This document shows positions 25,456-37,469 of a DNA stretch of 64,000 nt, one piece after another. The DNA lies in the NCBI GenBank assembly GCA_014529385.2, contig CM043958.1, positions 145,815,234 through 145,879,233 of the forward strand, given 5' to 3'. Every line of letters starts with the position of its first letter. The stretch's first letter is position 1. A program made the position numbers and the translations under genes. Source of the DNA: Adiantum capillus-veneris (taxonomy: Eukaryota; Streptophyta; Polypodiopsida; Polypodiales; Pteridaceae). Below the pieces are notes generated by a model. That model made no database searches and was not told the origin of the DNA. It saw only the letters and a program-made list of their open reading frames with translations.

Positions 25456-27070
25456 AAGGGTTGGAATATAATCAACTATAGCCTTAAAGCTACAATCATA
25501 AATCAGCCACTTTGAATGTGAAAAGAACAACCAGCTTCAACTACAAAAAACCATGACTCCCAACCCAAAAGCAAGTGTGAAGGATCAGTTCAAAAGCCAA
25601 CCCAACCAAAAATCTGTGAGTTTTTCTTCCTCGCAAGTAGATTATAAATACTGAGAAATAGTATCTTACATACATAATGGGTCAATACCATAATACTTGG
25701 GATATACTGCAAATAATGTATAAAAATCAGTACTAGGTTAGTCGATAATTCAAAACTCATACTTAATTAGAGCCATAACCTAAGTCGAATATAAATGACG
25801 GATCCAAACTAGGTATATCCAAACTTTGCTGACAAGTGGAGATTGATATTTGTCTATATAACGTCAATAAAAATCAATGTAATCAACAAATCTAAAAGAA
25901 GATGACAACCAAATCGTCAGTTAAGGACCAGAAACTCTCAAAAAAGGTCGGCAAGTTGATATTTATAAAGCAGATCCAAAAATTCCAATATACTGGCAAT
26001 CATTCTAACAATTGGTAAATTATCATTTTTAAACTAAATTATGTATGAAAAATATTGGCAATCTTCTAAAAACCTGATAATCCCCAAAAATTTGACAGCT
26101 TTTCTCGTGTTTTTTATTAGGGATATTTCCAATACTCCAAACCAAGCCAAGTCACTGGAGCCCCTCACAGGAAGATTTAAGGAAATTGATGGTGATCAAA
26201 GTTTCCATTCATCAACCTCTAAAAGCACCAAGTATTATCCATACAAGTGTGAGTTCCCAGCTTACAAACCCACCATATCCAAGAACAAAGATTGCAATTT
26301 TCCCAAATAATATGTGCTAAACTCTATTGTAAGTGGTTTATGTGTCAAAGAGTTTTTTAGGTAGTTTTACAAACGATACAAAATAGAATTCATTAAAAAA
26401 AACTCAAATTTCATATTCAATTTAGAGAAATATACCACCTAAGGTAAGAACTGGTAGCCTCTTCAGCCTTCAACCGACCAGGCGAACCTATAAGGGCCGT
26501 GTGAAGAGAGCCCCATCCCTCAAGGATCAGTCCAAGGTAAAATTATCTAGGACAGACATCAAGGGATTAAAATATAGTAACTAGGTCTTTGAATAATATC
26601 ACTACTATCCTTGGTGTTAGGTGCGTGTGTGTGTTTCAATAAAAATATAACATATGCACCAAAGAATCTTTTCAGATTACAAAAGACACTAGAAACTATG
26701 TCAATGAAAAGAGGTATAATTCCCATTCATAATACAGAACAGTCTTATACACAAGTGCTGAAATCAAGAGCCAGAAGATATAATAGTTTGCATCTTCAAG
26801 CCCAAGAACTTTGAAAACCATAGTTGAGAAGGTAACCCTCACCTGCACCCATGGAAACAACGCAACTTTTAGTTAGTATTGGCACCGTATGAAAGTGATG
26901 CATGGGTATCAAACATGTTATCGATGTCACCAAACTTAATTTCTTTCAAAGATATATAGTAAGAAAGGTAAAGCTAATCATGTATTCAGAGATGGTTTTA
27001 GTATGTAGCCCCTCAACCCATCAAACAGTTTGGACAGCAATTCCGTTTCAAAACCACAAGTCACCTGAGA
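25456..27070. other. Unassigned interval with possible exon pieces
   Basis: A possible plus-strand internal exon at 26467-26536 sits between a TCTTCAG acceptor and an AAGGTAAAA donor and would encode a basic peptide (RTYKGRVKRAPSLKDQSK). The opposite strand is also open there, so this is weak. Nothing else is recognised. Confidence 0.3.
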
Positions 27071-27172
27071 TTAAGTCGGAGTAGCAAGCTCCACAATAGC
27101 CTGCTTACCCACGCCCTTTTCCATAGATCCGAAACTTAACATTAGCTCTTTGTAGGAAAAACCCTCACAGTC
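27071..27172 (-). CDS. Candidate terminal exon of an unidentified gene
   Basis: On the minus strand an acceptor (TATACATTAG) is followed by a 102-nt open frame of 33 codons and TAA, with protein-like composition (DCEGFSYKELMLSFGS, then a tail ending ELATPT). No upstream exon was found; the sequence to the right is repeats. It may be a gene fragment. Product unknown. Confidence 0.3.
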   Translation of the reverse strand, partial: DCEGFSYKELMLSFGSMEKGVGKQAIVELATPT

Positions 27173-27341
27173 CTAATGTATAGACAAATTCTCACAAGTA
27201 CTCACACACACCACCAATGTTAGGTGAGCATGTAAAGCTCACCTTTTTATAGGGTTTGAAGTAAGTAGCCACCTTCCTTCATAGTCGTATTGCGGGCCCC
27301 GGCTTCAAGAGGGGAATTGTGCAACAATGCCACCTTGCACG

Positions 27342-27364
27342 GACACACACACACACACACACAC
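27342..27364. repeat. (CA)n microsatellite
   Basis: Short CA array. Confidence 0.9.
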
Positions 27365-27479
27365 AGCACTTAGAGCGCTAAACCGTAGACCCGCCAGGAG
27401 GGAGCCACCACGTTATAAAGCAGAAGAAGACAGCATTTACAAAGCCAGGCAGCTCACCCATAACTTATTTATCAACTAA

Positions 27480-28069
27480 GGGTTAGGTACCATTAAGGTA
27501 CCACCTAAAAAATACCCTACTGAATTCAAGCCAGTTATTTACCAAAGGTACCCTAGGCCAACAGTCCCAACAAATTATACCAGTACCAGTACACAACTAG
27601 CACCAATACTAGTCGAGTATAATACAGTACACAAACAATACCAGTACAATAGCAACAGTACTAGTGTGTACCAGTACTAGTACACAAGTAGCACCAGTAC
27701 CAGTTCTAGTACTAGTACACAAGTAGCATCAGGATCAATACATTACTAGTACCAGTGCCAAACCATATGTGTTGTGTGTGTGTGGGTTAGGTACCATTAG
27801 GGTACCACCTCATGATACATTTTCCAAAATCACCAAGTGAATTCAAGCCAGTGATTCCCAAAGGTTCCCCAAGCCAGCAGTCCCCAGTACCAGTACCAGT
27901 ACATAAGTAGCACCAGTACCAGTCTAGTATAATATAGAACTAGTACCAATACACAAGTAGCACCAGTATCACTACCAGTTCTAGTACCATTACACAAGTA
28001 GCACCAGTATCAGTACATTACTAGTACCAAATGTGTATGCGGGTTAGGTACCTTTAGGGTAGTAGTACC

Positions 28070-28154
<85 letters not shown>

Positions 28155-28197
28155 CCAAAACCAGTACCAGTACTACCAGTATTTGTATCAATACCAG

Positions 28198-28262
<65 letters not shown>
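27480..28262. repeat. Threefold repeat with ACCAGT, AGT and GT arrays
   Basis: The phrase GGGTTAGGTACC starts three successive units at about 27480, 27785 and 28043. Units 1 and 2 continue with a conserved block (GAATTCAAGCCAGT) and then an irregular ACCAGT/ACTAGT minisatellite. Unit 3 is replaced by an (AGT)n array (about 28070-28153), a short ACCAGT stretch, and a (GT)n array (28198-28262). Confidence 0.9.
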
Positions 28263-28265
<3 letters not shown>

Positions 28266-28362
28266 CCACCCTATCCCAGGCACCATACACAATGGATTGG
28301 AAGTAGGCCCATTGTGTATGGGCCTACTGCCTTGTGAAGTAGATGAGAGTAACAAAAGTTGA

Positions 28363-28860
28363 CTATGAAGCATTAGCAGAGATGTGCCAACTCAAAATGT
28401 CCTTGAAGAGGGTTAAATCAGCCTTATCAACACAGTACTCGATATTGTCTTCAAGGAAGACATTACTCCTGTAGGAGTTTTAAGGCTTTGACAACCAGTT
28501 TGGAAAAAATATGGTTGTCATTCATAATCTTATCAACAATATATCTTATGCTTTTGCTCTTGATCCCAAAGGAATCCTCAAATGTGTAGTTTGTTTAACA
28601 CTAACTTGTTCCTAACATCATCAGAAGAGAACTTGGCTAACTCTCCTTTCTGAGAAAGTGTCAGGGCAAGAATGTTTTCAATGAATTCAGATAACTCTAC
28701 CACCACTTCATTAGAGTTGTTGACAAGTTGGGCAAGGGTATGGACACATTTATCAAACAGCATGGTTTGAACAAAAGAGTTGGCTAAATCAATTGAATCC
28801 CCTGCTATCAGTTCAGATGCCATAGGGTCATGTATGCATCTAAGTACTTGAAGCGATGCT
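28363..28860 (-). pseudogene. Unidentified gene fragment
   Basis: Two protein-like minus-strand segments lie close together. One (about 28860-28580) reads DLANSFVQTMLFDKCVHTLA and VVVELSEFIENILALTLS. The other (about 28466-28363) reads NVFLEDNIEYCVDKADLTLF and ends at TAG. The region between them has stops. Amphipathic helices fit a helical-repeat protein, but I do not recognise the family. It is either exons of one gene or a decayed copy. Confidence 0.35.
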
Positions 28861-29525
28861 TGGGGGGGGATTCGTTGTTGCAGGTTGAGAGAGGAGGGGG
28901 TTGGAAGGTGGTGGTGCAATGTGGAGGAGCAAGAGGGATTAGGGTGGCTACAAAAATGCCACTTACCATCGGCAGTAGAGGCGACAATGGGTGGCATCTG
29001 GTGGTAGTGAGCGACCCCGGGGAGGGCTCCAGAGCTCGCTTATTCTACTTCCCCAATTCTAGTAGGGCTTGCCTTCCAAGCTCAATCGTACTCATTGTGA
29101 GGCTCATATCTTGTAAAGTAGAATTGTGTGTGCTTGGGGGATTGAGACCTTTGTGTAGATAATGCTAGGGAAAAAAATTAAAGGGAAAAGGATCAATAAG
29201 AAACATATTCCTAGACATATGAAGTTATGGATGCAACATTCAAAAATTTGAAATTGTATAACGCTTAACATCTAGATTAAAATGTAATACATGAACATCA
29301 ATCATAAGGGAAGTATTTTACCAATGCCGTTCTCGTCGTTATTTGCGATCTTCCCGTGCACAGTGTCCTAGAAAAATAAGCTTGCACCACTCCTTGGATT
29401 TGTGCTTGTAGAACATAAGGTAGTGGACATGGATGATACATGCACCACTGACTTGTCTTCACTACTCAAATTTTGTGGGGGAGTCTTCATGTTGTGTGTG
29501 CCCCTAATAAGAAAACATGCACATT
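28861..29525. other. Unassigned interval
   Basis: No gene or element recognised. Confidence 0.35.
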
Positions 29526-29550
29526 TAGCAACCTGCATCAACAACAACAT

Positions 29551-29592
<42 letters not shown>

Positions 29593-29742
29593 CACCATGA
29601 GTTAAACATCAACACCACCACACACACGTACATGATCATGCATGACTAAAGCATGAATAGCACCACACACACAGAGTCTAGCATGAGTGAAGCATGCACT
29701 CACACACATAGACCTGCATGACATTATCCCAAATAGTAGCAC

Positions 29743-29796
<54 letters not shown>

Positions 29797-29911
29797 ATGA
29801 CACCTGCATCAACAGCAGCACAAAGAGAGAGAGAGAGAGAGAGATAGAGAGAGAGAGAGACTTGCATTACAGGTGTATCAACACCACCATAGAGAGAGAG
29901 AGAGAGAGAGA
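29526..29911. repeat. Composite minisatellite: four GA arrays with a common flank
   Basis: GA arrays at about 29553-29590, 29743-29791, 29825-29860 and 29890-29911. Three of the four are preceded by a variant of TGCATCAACA.CA.CATA (or GTATCAACACCACCATA), and two are followed by ACCTGCAT or CTTGCAT, so the flank plus array appears to have been copied as a unit. Confidence 0.85.
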
Positions 29912-32900
29912 TGTGAAATATTACGAGCTTCAGGTACGTCCAAGTATGGAGGTTGCAAGTTGCAAACAAGAGCCTCAAGTATAGGTTTTGAATTTTGGGC
30001 ACCAAAATTTTCATAGAATCTATGTGGCAAGACTCCATTGAATTGCTTTTGCATGCTTGAAGTTCAAACAGTCAAGAAGTGGCCCGCCCAATAAATCTTG
30101 GTAAATTTAGGATTAAACCAACATGTCATATTCCTTGGAAGTACCATTGCTCTATCACCATATATTCCAAAAATTATAACCACCTTTTCATGTTATCACC
30201 CTTACCTATCTGCTTGGTGTCTTTTTTTGTAGCTATGCTATCTTTGTCATAAATAAACAACCTCTGTTCATGTAAAAACTTGGAGTCAAAACCGCAGGAT
30301 CCATGTCCACACACGTTGGAATCTTTGGAGATTGGACTTTGTTATATCCGAGGACCTTTTTCCTTGGCATAAATCACCATGTATGTATAAACATTTGGTA
30401 TGTAATTACATGCATCTCATAGAGTATAGCAGCAGTAGAATGATTAACTAAAAAATGATAAGGAGTGGGTAGAATAAATGCCACCTGAATTAGCTAGTTA
30501 TGGTTTGTAACCATGCTTGCTCTTACAAAAAAAAAGCTTCTATTGCGTGCATATATAAATCATCAGACCCAATCATAAATGAGTCGCGTGAGATTCACAC
30601 TTGGTGTGAGAGAAGCTTTGATGCTACACGTTGCAAAGTGAGAGAGTGTGAGTGCCCTATCTCAAACCACTATTGTACATGATCTTTCACTATCAACAAT
30701 TGAGGTTTTGGTGCTTCAAAGGCGTGCTTGCTTTAGGATCTTCGTCCTTCCACTTGTGTAAAGCTCTTTGGCAAATGCAAGGTGACTTGTATCTTTTAAG
30801 TTTTATCATTTGAGCTTGTTTGAGAAAGTGATTAGTGTGTTTTCATTGCCAAATTTGTATCCATTGTAAGAGGGTATTGTGGTGAGAGGGCTCCCACACC
30901 CTAAGACAGTGGCATCTGTGTGTTGAAAATGTTTAGCATTCACTATGCATTGGGTTAGTTTTTGTGCAAGCTCTATGGTAGCGTTGTAACGAACTAGAAG
31001 GATCCTCATGCAAAATGTCAAAGCTTAAAATGTGTATACTTATGCATGCTTAATGCTTTGCATATCTTAAGTAGAATCGACCATGTCGAAGGTAAATTTT
31101 TTGAACTTGGAGTTATCCAAAGTACTCTAGTGCATAGGTTTAAAAATTAAACCACAATCTTGTTTCATGCATCATAGGAGAAGCTATATAAAAACCTTCT
31201 TATGTGGAGTTAGGTCCACCATATGTGCATGCAAGGCATGCACATATGGATAGAGTTGATTTGTAGAACCTTCAATGGATAGAGTTGATTTGTAGCAGCT
31301 AATAATCTGCATGCATTGCAGGCATGTAGCTTTTTAAAAATGGAAACTGTGTTCTTTGCCTTGCTTCATTCATCCTTGTTCTTATCATGAGATTTCTAAT
31401 CTCAAATATTTCCAGCTTCCTTTGAGAGTCACACTTTGTCTCGTACTTGATCTCAACCATTTCCATTATGTAAACCTTGATTTGGATTCTGAATTGCAAG
31501 CCCGTTAAAATGGATTTTGAATTTAAAGCCCATCAAAATCTATTAGTCCTTGTTGGAGCCATGTCAATGCATGTTTGAGAAACACCCTCATGTGCTCCTC
31601 CTTTCTTCAAATTGTTCGATCATAAATGCTTGTTCTTCTTTATCTTCCTGAACTCATGTGAGATGCTCCCTTTGAGAAACTGTTGATGGGTGAAGCAGTC
31701 AACTTATTGCCAATACACGCATCCCTTGCATGTAAAAACTAGTCTTGATTGGATTGTAATAAGAAATGAAGTGCTTTATTGATCTGGCATAGTTTTTTTT
31801 TTAATTTTTCCAAGCCACAAGCCGATGTTTATGTCAAGCTACAGAAAAGCAATGTGAATAGTTAAACATTTCGCCTTATAGTTAGGGGCGTGAAAATGCT
31901 AAATAAACAGTGCACTTCATAAAGAAGCACCATGCAAAAGAATGATGGAGAGTTGGCATTGTGGTCTCTCCAAAAAATTATAAGAAACAAAAGTCGTGCA
32001 TTGCCGCGTAGGATTTATGTGTTGGACCAAGCAAACGCATAAGCATGGGGAATCGGATGCAGATAACGGACCTTGTAGTATTGTCGAGTTGGAGTCATGG
32101 TTGTTCAATCAAAACGTCCATTGTTGTGAATATTTATCCTTTTTGTCACACACAAAATAGAAGTTAACACAAATACAAAATATGCAAGAGATAGATTAAA
32201 ATTAAAGAGAAACAGAGATAACTTTATGTTTTATGTCATAGACAGCGTAGCGTTTATTGTAGTGATGAGATCTCATTTCATAAGTTTCGAAGTAAATCAT
32301 TACAATAGAATCGCTCAATTAGTAGACTGCAAACATTGAGCTAGGGGATGCCTCATTTTTGTTTCGACTCTACATTATACTATTTAAAGGAATATTAGCT
32401 TTGTATTCCACTAAAACCCATTAAACTAAGGCCGATATGAAAGTGGCTCAGACATGAGTGGTCTTCCAAATTGGCCTATTGGTACCTAAGCAGGCAAAAG
32501 CAAAAGATTGCATTTGAGACTACTTGCTTGCTTATTGTCTATAGGATGACACTCAATATCTGGGTGTGTTTTTCTCGGCTCGGTCTGGCTCTATTTTTAT
32601 CGTGCCGGTCTAGTCAAAGATAACTTCATTTGACTCCCGGATGCGAGGCCACAAATGAGCAATATAGTAACCAACTGTGGTTGTTTTGGCGATGAATGCA
32701 ATCAAGAAAACCCTTCTTCCAGTGTTGCAACAAAAATCAACCTGCAGGTACATAAGGAAACCTCCGACCCACGAAGCTTCCTCGGGAAAGCTATCAATCT
32801 TCATAAAAGAAACTCTAGCGGAATTGGTTTCTCTCTCTCCATCTCGCGGAAGCCCATCAGTAGGCTTGAGTGCATGCATATGCTCTCTCTCACACACACA

Positions 32901-32929
32901 CACACACTTGCTTTCTCTCTCTCTGGCTT
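29912..32929. other. Gene-free interval
   Basis: No coding region recognised. Contains a perfect hairpin at 31219-31249, followed by a direct repeat TGGATAGAGTTGATTTGTAG at 31247 and 31276. CA/CT-rich simple sequence lies near 32,880-32,930. Confidence 0.4.
31219..31249. repeat. Perfect 14-bp inverted repeat, 3-nt loop
   Basis: Arms CCATATGTGCATGC and GCATGCACATATGG are separated by AAG. It is a compact cruciform-prone hairpin with no associated gene. Confidence 0.9.
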
Positions 32930-33175
32930 GCACTAGCATAAACAACACACATCAAGCAAAGCATTGCCAAGCACAACATGTTTCTCCAACAACCCTTGAC
33001 TAGTTATGTGATTCTCACCCATGTGAAGGTCTTCAGTAAGGTCATAGGTCTTCACACGTCCAAGCTAGGAGATGGCATTTCCTTTCCATTTGGTAAAAAC
33101 AACCCAGAACTTCCTTTCCACTGCCATGTTGGGCACATCCTGCAATCACCACATTCTGAGAGACGACATTTGTAC
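32930..33175 (-). pseudogene. Pentatricopeptide-repeat (PPR) protein fragment
   Basis: The minus strand reads TNVVSQNVVIAGCAQHG, then KEVLGCFYQMER, the classic PLS-type PPR pattern (VVSWNxMIxGxAQHG...EALxxFxxM). Further on, another frame gives GLLEKHVVLGNALLDV, matching the usual inter-repeat motif. A frame change and stops lie between them. PPR proteins bind organellar RNA; this short broken piece is a relic. Confidence 0.6.
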
Positions 33176-33835
33176 AGAAAGCTCATCAAAAACTTGGTTG
33201 TGCTTTCATTAAGGGAGTTAACCGGAGTCCTCCAAAGGATAGTGGCTCACAAACTCTTATTGGCTAGGTGATAGGATAGACATAATTGAGGGTAGAGGGG
33301 TGGATAAGAAATATAATGACCAACATTGCTGCATGTTAAATGACAATGTCGGCCTACTTAGTGCGATGCTAATTACAAAGTCAACCTATGTTTATTCAAT
33401 ACATACACAAGTGTTCGATTGCCCAAGGGTTTGAGTCGCCATTGTTTGTGTGGGATGGTATGACAACAAAAATCTCCACAGGGACAACGTTGTTACAAGG
33501 CGGTGTCCATGGCGTTAATCTAGTGAAATGCTCCCGTACTCCGAAAAGATGTAGGTCCTCACAATTTAGATGCAATTTCTTGCTATTAAGCTCTCGCTTA
33601 GCTGCTATTCTCAATTGCTTATGATCAACGATTGCATTCCTTCCAAGTGGTTGTATCCTCTGCCCACCTTCGACCAACCAAGTGACCCTGCACTACATCC
33701 CGGCAAAAGCCTAATCCGTCGCTTTGAAAAAAAATTCACTGCTTTCATTGATCAACCTTTGTCACTTCCTCTTCAACGTTGATGGCAATCTGTTGTATGG
33801 TCGACAGCTCCGCATGCATCTTTGGGATGCCACTA

Positions 33836-34952
33836 CTCTCAACTTCGTGCTCTCTATGGGCTCAACAAGCAGAGCTTCAATTTAAGACTAGTAGTCTTAG
33901 AGTCTCGTTGTTGTACTCCATGTAGCGCTTTATACCTATCGCAAGCAATTGACCAAGAGCAAGCGTTATTTATTGTAATTAGCTATTTTTAGTAGCGTGA
34001 GGCTGTTGGCCGTGTGATTGGGGACCAAGGGCAATGGCCTAGATCATGCCAAGCAACCATCAGTAAGCTCAAGAAACCTAAAAACCTCATTAGGCTTACC
34101 AAGTAAATATGTGTGCGTATACTAGTTGGAACTTGGTAGTGTGGGATACAATTTAGAGAGTAGTAGTTTATTAAAGTTCTAGCTAGGCCCTAGGCACAAG
34201 AGTGCCTTGTATGTTTGGCAACGGCGAGATGGAGGCAGTTGCTACGGGTGCGGGAGCTGCAACCTGAGAGGAACCTGCATGATATTGATCTACTCCTACG
34301 GGATATTGAAAGGTGTATATGCCACCCGTTAGGAAATTAGGTACATTAGGAGGGGGGAAATACGCAAGCCCATGATTGTCATTATGGTTCCTAGCTGCAT
34401 AGAAGAACCCCCTTGGTGCGTTGGGCAGTGGACTCTGGACAAATAAGGGTGGTTTGCAAGGTGCCACCCAGCTACACCCTACTACACCGTGTGCTGATGG
34501 CGGGGCTGGGGTCGAGGGATATTCGCGGGGATGCCCATTCCCATTGTGGATCCTACTACTATGGCACAAACTTTCACCGGTTGGTGATATGGCAAAAGGG
34601 GCCATAATTGAAGCAAAATCTACGGAAGCATGTAGTACCGCAATGGGCGTAGAGGTTGTATAACTCTTGGCAAGGGCTGCCACAATCCACTTATGCTTCT
34701 GCTTCTACTTCCCCATGATATGCATGTTGCACCATCACGCTTATCCTCCAACTACATAAGAGACCCACAATTGTGTAGAGACTTCACTTCATACATGGAA
34801 TTAAAAGGAGAGCGTCATCGTCATGATTCATCCTCTACTCTCAACTTCGTGCTTAGAGTCTCGTTGTTGTCCACCATGTACCGCTTTATACTTTTCGCAA
34901 GCAATCGACCAAAAGCAAGCACTGTTTATCATAATCTATTAGTGTGAGGCTA
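33836..34952. repeat. Pair of direct repeats flanking about 0.8 kb
   Basis: A left copy (about 33836-34006) and a right copy (about 34837-34952) share CTCTCAACTTCGTGCT, AGAGTCTCGTTGTTGT, CGCTTTATAC and GTGAGGCT. The left copy has an extra 50 bp or so. They could be terminal repeats of a small non-autonomous element, or a duplication. Confidence 0.6.
34183..34683 (-). CDS. Unidentified 166-codon proline-rich frame
   Basis: An open minus-strand frame with no ATG at its 5' end. The peptide is rich in Pro, Ala, His and Ser (YPSTPAPPSAHGVV; GLAYFPPPNVPNFLTGG). It sits between the direct repeats at 33836 and 34837 and so may belong to that element. No domain recognised; low-complexity chance frame is possible. 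Confidence 0.25.
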   Translation of the reverse strand: MAALAKSYTTSTPIAVLHASVDFASIMAPFAISPTGESLCHSSRIHNGNGHPREYPSTPAPPSAHGVVGCSWVAPCKPPLFVQSPLPNAPRGFFYAARNHNDNHGLAYFPPPNVPNFLTGGIYTFQYPVGVDQYHAGSSQVAAPAPVATASISPLPNIQGTLVPRA

Positions 34953-36204
34953 GTAATATCAAAGATTTGCAAAAAATCAACAACTTGCTTGCAGAGAGCT
35001 TGGATTGAAATTATTGACTCGTCTTCCTCGAAACTCTTACCTCATGGAAAAGCGGGACGTTAGAGCCATTGTTTGGCCGCAAAAGGTACCCAAACTCCGC
35101 ACAGAGCAAGAGAGTTGGAGCATAATTCAATTATTCGAGGATGATCCAAAAGCGATATCTCCTTAGGTGCGCTTGCTGCTGTCAAGCCCAAGAACGACCG
35201 AGTCCTTGCCGGTCGTCTGACTCCAAGCCTTCTCTTTGTGCTCACAGTCAGTGTCTCCTTCCCCTCCACATACAGGTCGTGCTTAAGAATGGCAGGCTCC
35301 TCTCCTTATGGCTGTCTTTGCATGCCCAAGCGGCCACCTCTCCAGCGGCCCTCTTGGCTCTGACGCCCTCACGTGGTGGTTGTAGCCTGAGCACCTGAGA
35401 GAGAGAGAGAGAGAGAGAGAGAAGGGTTGGTGTCTACTCAAGGCAGCCTTCTATCCCCTTGTCATGCTTATGGCCTCAACTGTCTCCTCCTCTGCAGGGT
35501 TCCAAGGGCTCCCAGAGTTGTGTTGATGGACCAATCGCTCCTTGACAGAGTAAGACTTTACTTTCTTGTTTATGCTTTGGGCAATTGAGGACAGAGGACC
35601 AATCTTTGTCTGAAATGCCCTGCTTCCCATGATTTATAAGAGCACAAGGACAAACCTCTTATCTTCATGAAACTTGAAAGCCAAGCCAAGCCCCTTGCCA
35701 CCATCCTGACCAAGTACAAAGGCACAAAAAGGCATGCATAGATTCATGACATGCTCTTCCCATAAGCCAAAACATATGCGTTGCTAGCTGGATGTCAAGA
35801 CAATGAAGGCATATTTTGGCCAAAATGTTGTTTTAGTGGGCCATATGCCATGCATGCTTGAAAACAAATAGCTAGATTTTTCTTTCCATAAATCTAACCT
35901 GCCAACCCGAGACTAGAGTTATGGAAGGCAAGTTCAACCATCTTCCGTCGCTTCATGCAAACCGTTCCAACCATACCAAAAAAACAGGCAATTGAAACAA
36001 GAGAATGCCAATTCAATCCTGCCAACAATATATATAGTCCTTTTGAGATGTAGAACAGGGGACGGGAAGGGTCACCGTAGATGGAGAGTACATTATGGGG
36101 CTCAATGTTGATGAAGTTTACAAGATGGAGCAAGGGGGAAAGGAAGCTTTCAAAAGAGCATGCGAACGTGTGAAGCAGACGTTCAATCTCGACATTGGGC
36201 AATC
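34953..36204. other. Unassigned interval
   Basis: Contains a GA array at 35397-35422. A minus-strand open frame of about 100 codons (36202-35894) ends against the MITE but has no ATG and no recognised domain. Confidence 0.35.
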
Positions 36205-36207
36205 TAA

Positions 36208-36487
36208 GGGCATGCTCACGCGAGGCTTAGTTGTCAGTTAGCCAACTATGCCCAGACAGAGCATTAAATGAATAACTAAGCCTCTTGCATGGTTACGTGA
36301 GGCTTGCCTGGATATTATTCATTCATCATCCCAACTAAGCCTTGAACCTCACAACTATGCCGAAATTGGCATAGTTACAAAGGGCGGACATAATTATTCA
36401 TTTAAAGCTCCTTTTTGCATGTGACCAAGAAAGAGGCTTAATTATTTGTTCAAATAACTGATAACTAAGCATCACTTGACCATAGCC
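36208..36487. mobile_element. Tourist-like (PIF/Harbinger-type) MITE
   Basis: Terminal inverted repeats of about 33 bp begin GGGCATGCTCACG at the left and, reading inwards from the right, GGCTATGGTCAAG; about 25 of 33 positions match. It is flanked by a 3-bp TAA duplication (36205-36207 and 36488-36490). At 280 bp and with no coding capacity it fits a MITE. Its interior has a further inverted repeat, AACTATGCC/GGCATAGTT. Confidence 0.75.
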
Positions 36488-36490
36488 TAA

Positions 36491-37082
36491 AGTGGCACAC
36501 CAATTCAAATAATGATAATTGTAACGTGCCATAATCAAACGACTCTTTTTTACAAATATTTAAAGGTCTTCCCTCCACTTCTTTTGTAACTAATATAGCT
36601 GCCACATAGGCCTTGTCACCAAAGAATCTTCCCTTCTTTGCGCTATAGCTATGAGCTTTATTACTCACACAGTTTTCCACCATTACTGTTTTCATCTTGC
36701 GACTTGTGCTCTCAAAAACTTCATTTTGAGCAAGCGTACGAAGAGCAATAAGAGCAGAGTCGCACCGAGGGTTAATGACTGGAGTGGGGGGAAAGGACAT
36801 TCCATTTTCAGAAAAGAAGAAGGATTCTCGAATGATAACCTTGCTAGTGCTTTGAAAAAGGGGACGAGGAAGCTATTTTTTTTGCAGAGCAACGAGCGAG
36901 CGTGATTCTCGCCATCTCAAGCCAATGAGGCATTGATCTGTATCTTGCCTTTTCAACGGTATTTTTGCATGCTCCACTCTCATTGCATGGGTGCGACTAG
37001 TTTTCATATAATCTACTATTGATCTTGCTAATGATAGAGCGACTCGACTCTAAGATTCTCCCACAAAGACTGTAAAAGTTAT
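36491..37082. other. Unassigned interval
   Basis: A minus-strand frame of 111 codons (36800-36465, ATG start) overlaps the MITE end and has no recognised domain. Nothing else is supported. Confidence 0.3.
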
Positions 37083-37256
37083 TCATGACATACTCTTCAC
37101 CTTAGAACATGCATCATCATTATGCTTGAATGGATATGCTCTAATTTTGTGAGTTGTCTCACCTATTAAAGTGATAAAATACGCAGCACCACCTAGTGAT
37201 TTGGTAAGCATAGGCCCCCACGCATCCGAATGAACTAGATCTAACTTCTCAAACTT
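37083..37256 (-). pseudogene. Copia integrase core fragment
   Basis: The minus strand reads KFEKLDLVHSDAWGPM, then LTKSLGGAAYFITLIG and HKIRAYPFKHNDD, matching the Copia integrase core (LVHSDVxGP...[12 protein letters not shown]...). The usual FIDD is degraded to LIGE. The piece is 58 codons long and ends at TGA. No flanking pol domains or LTRs were seen. Confidence 0.75.
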
Positions 37257-37365
37257 CTTCTAGTTAACCTCTCTCTAGGACTTGTTCCCTCAAGCTTTGA
37301 GCCACCATCTGTCCGTGCGTAGACTGGCCATGGCTCTCATACCACTTGAAGGGAAGCAATACGCA

Positions 37366-37368
<3 letters not shown>

Positions 37369-37428
<60 letters not shown>
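37369..37428. repeat. (GA)n microsatellite
   Basis: Array of about 30 GA units. Confidence 0.95.
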
Positions 37429-37430
<2 letters not shown>

Positions 37431-37469
37431 ACTAGTTAAAGCTCATTACAACAACAAAGTCTGTAGCCC

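Noticed and set aside
28054-28373. Leu-rich and His/Thr-repeat frames
   Set aside because: Translations of the AGT and GT arrays.
36465-36800. 111-codon minus-strand frame as a gene
   Set aside because: Runs into the MITE terminus and matches nothing I recognise, despite an ATG start.
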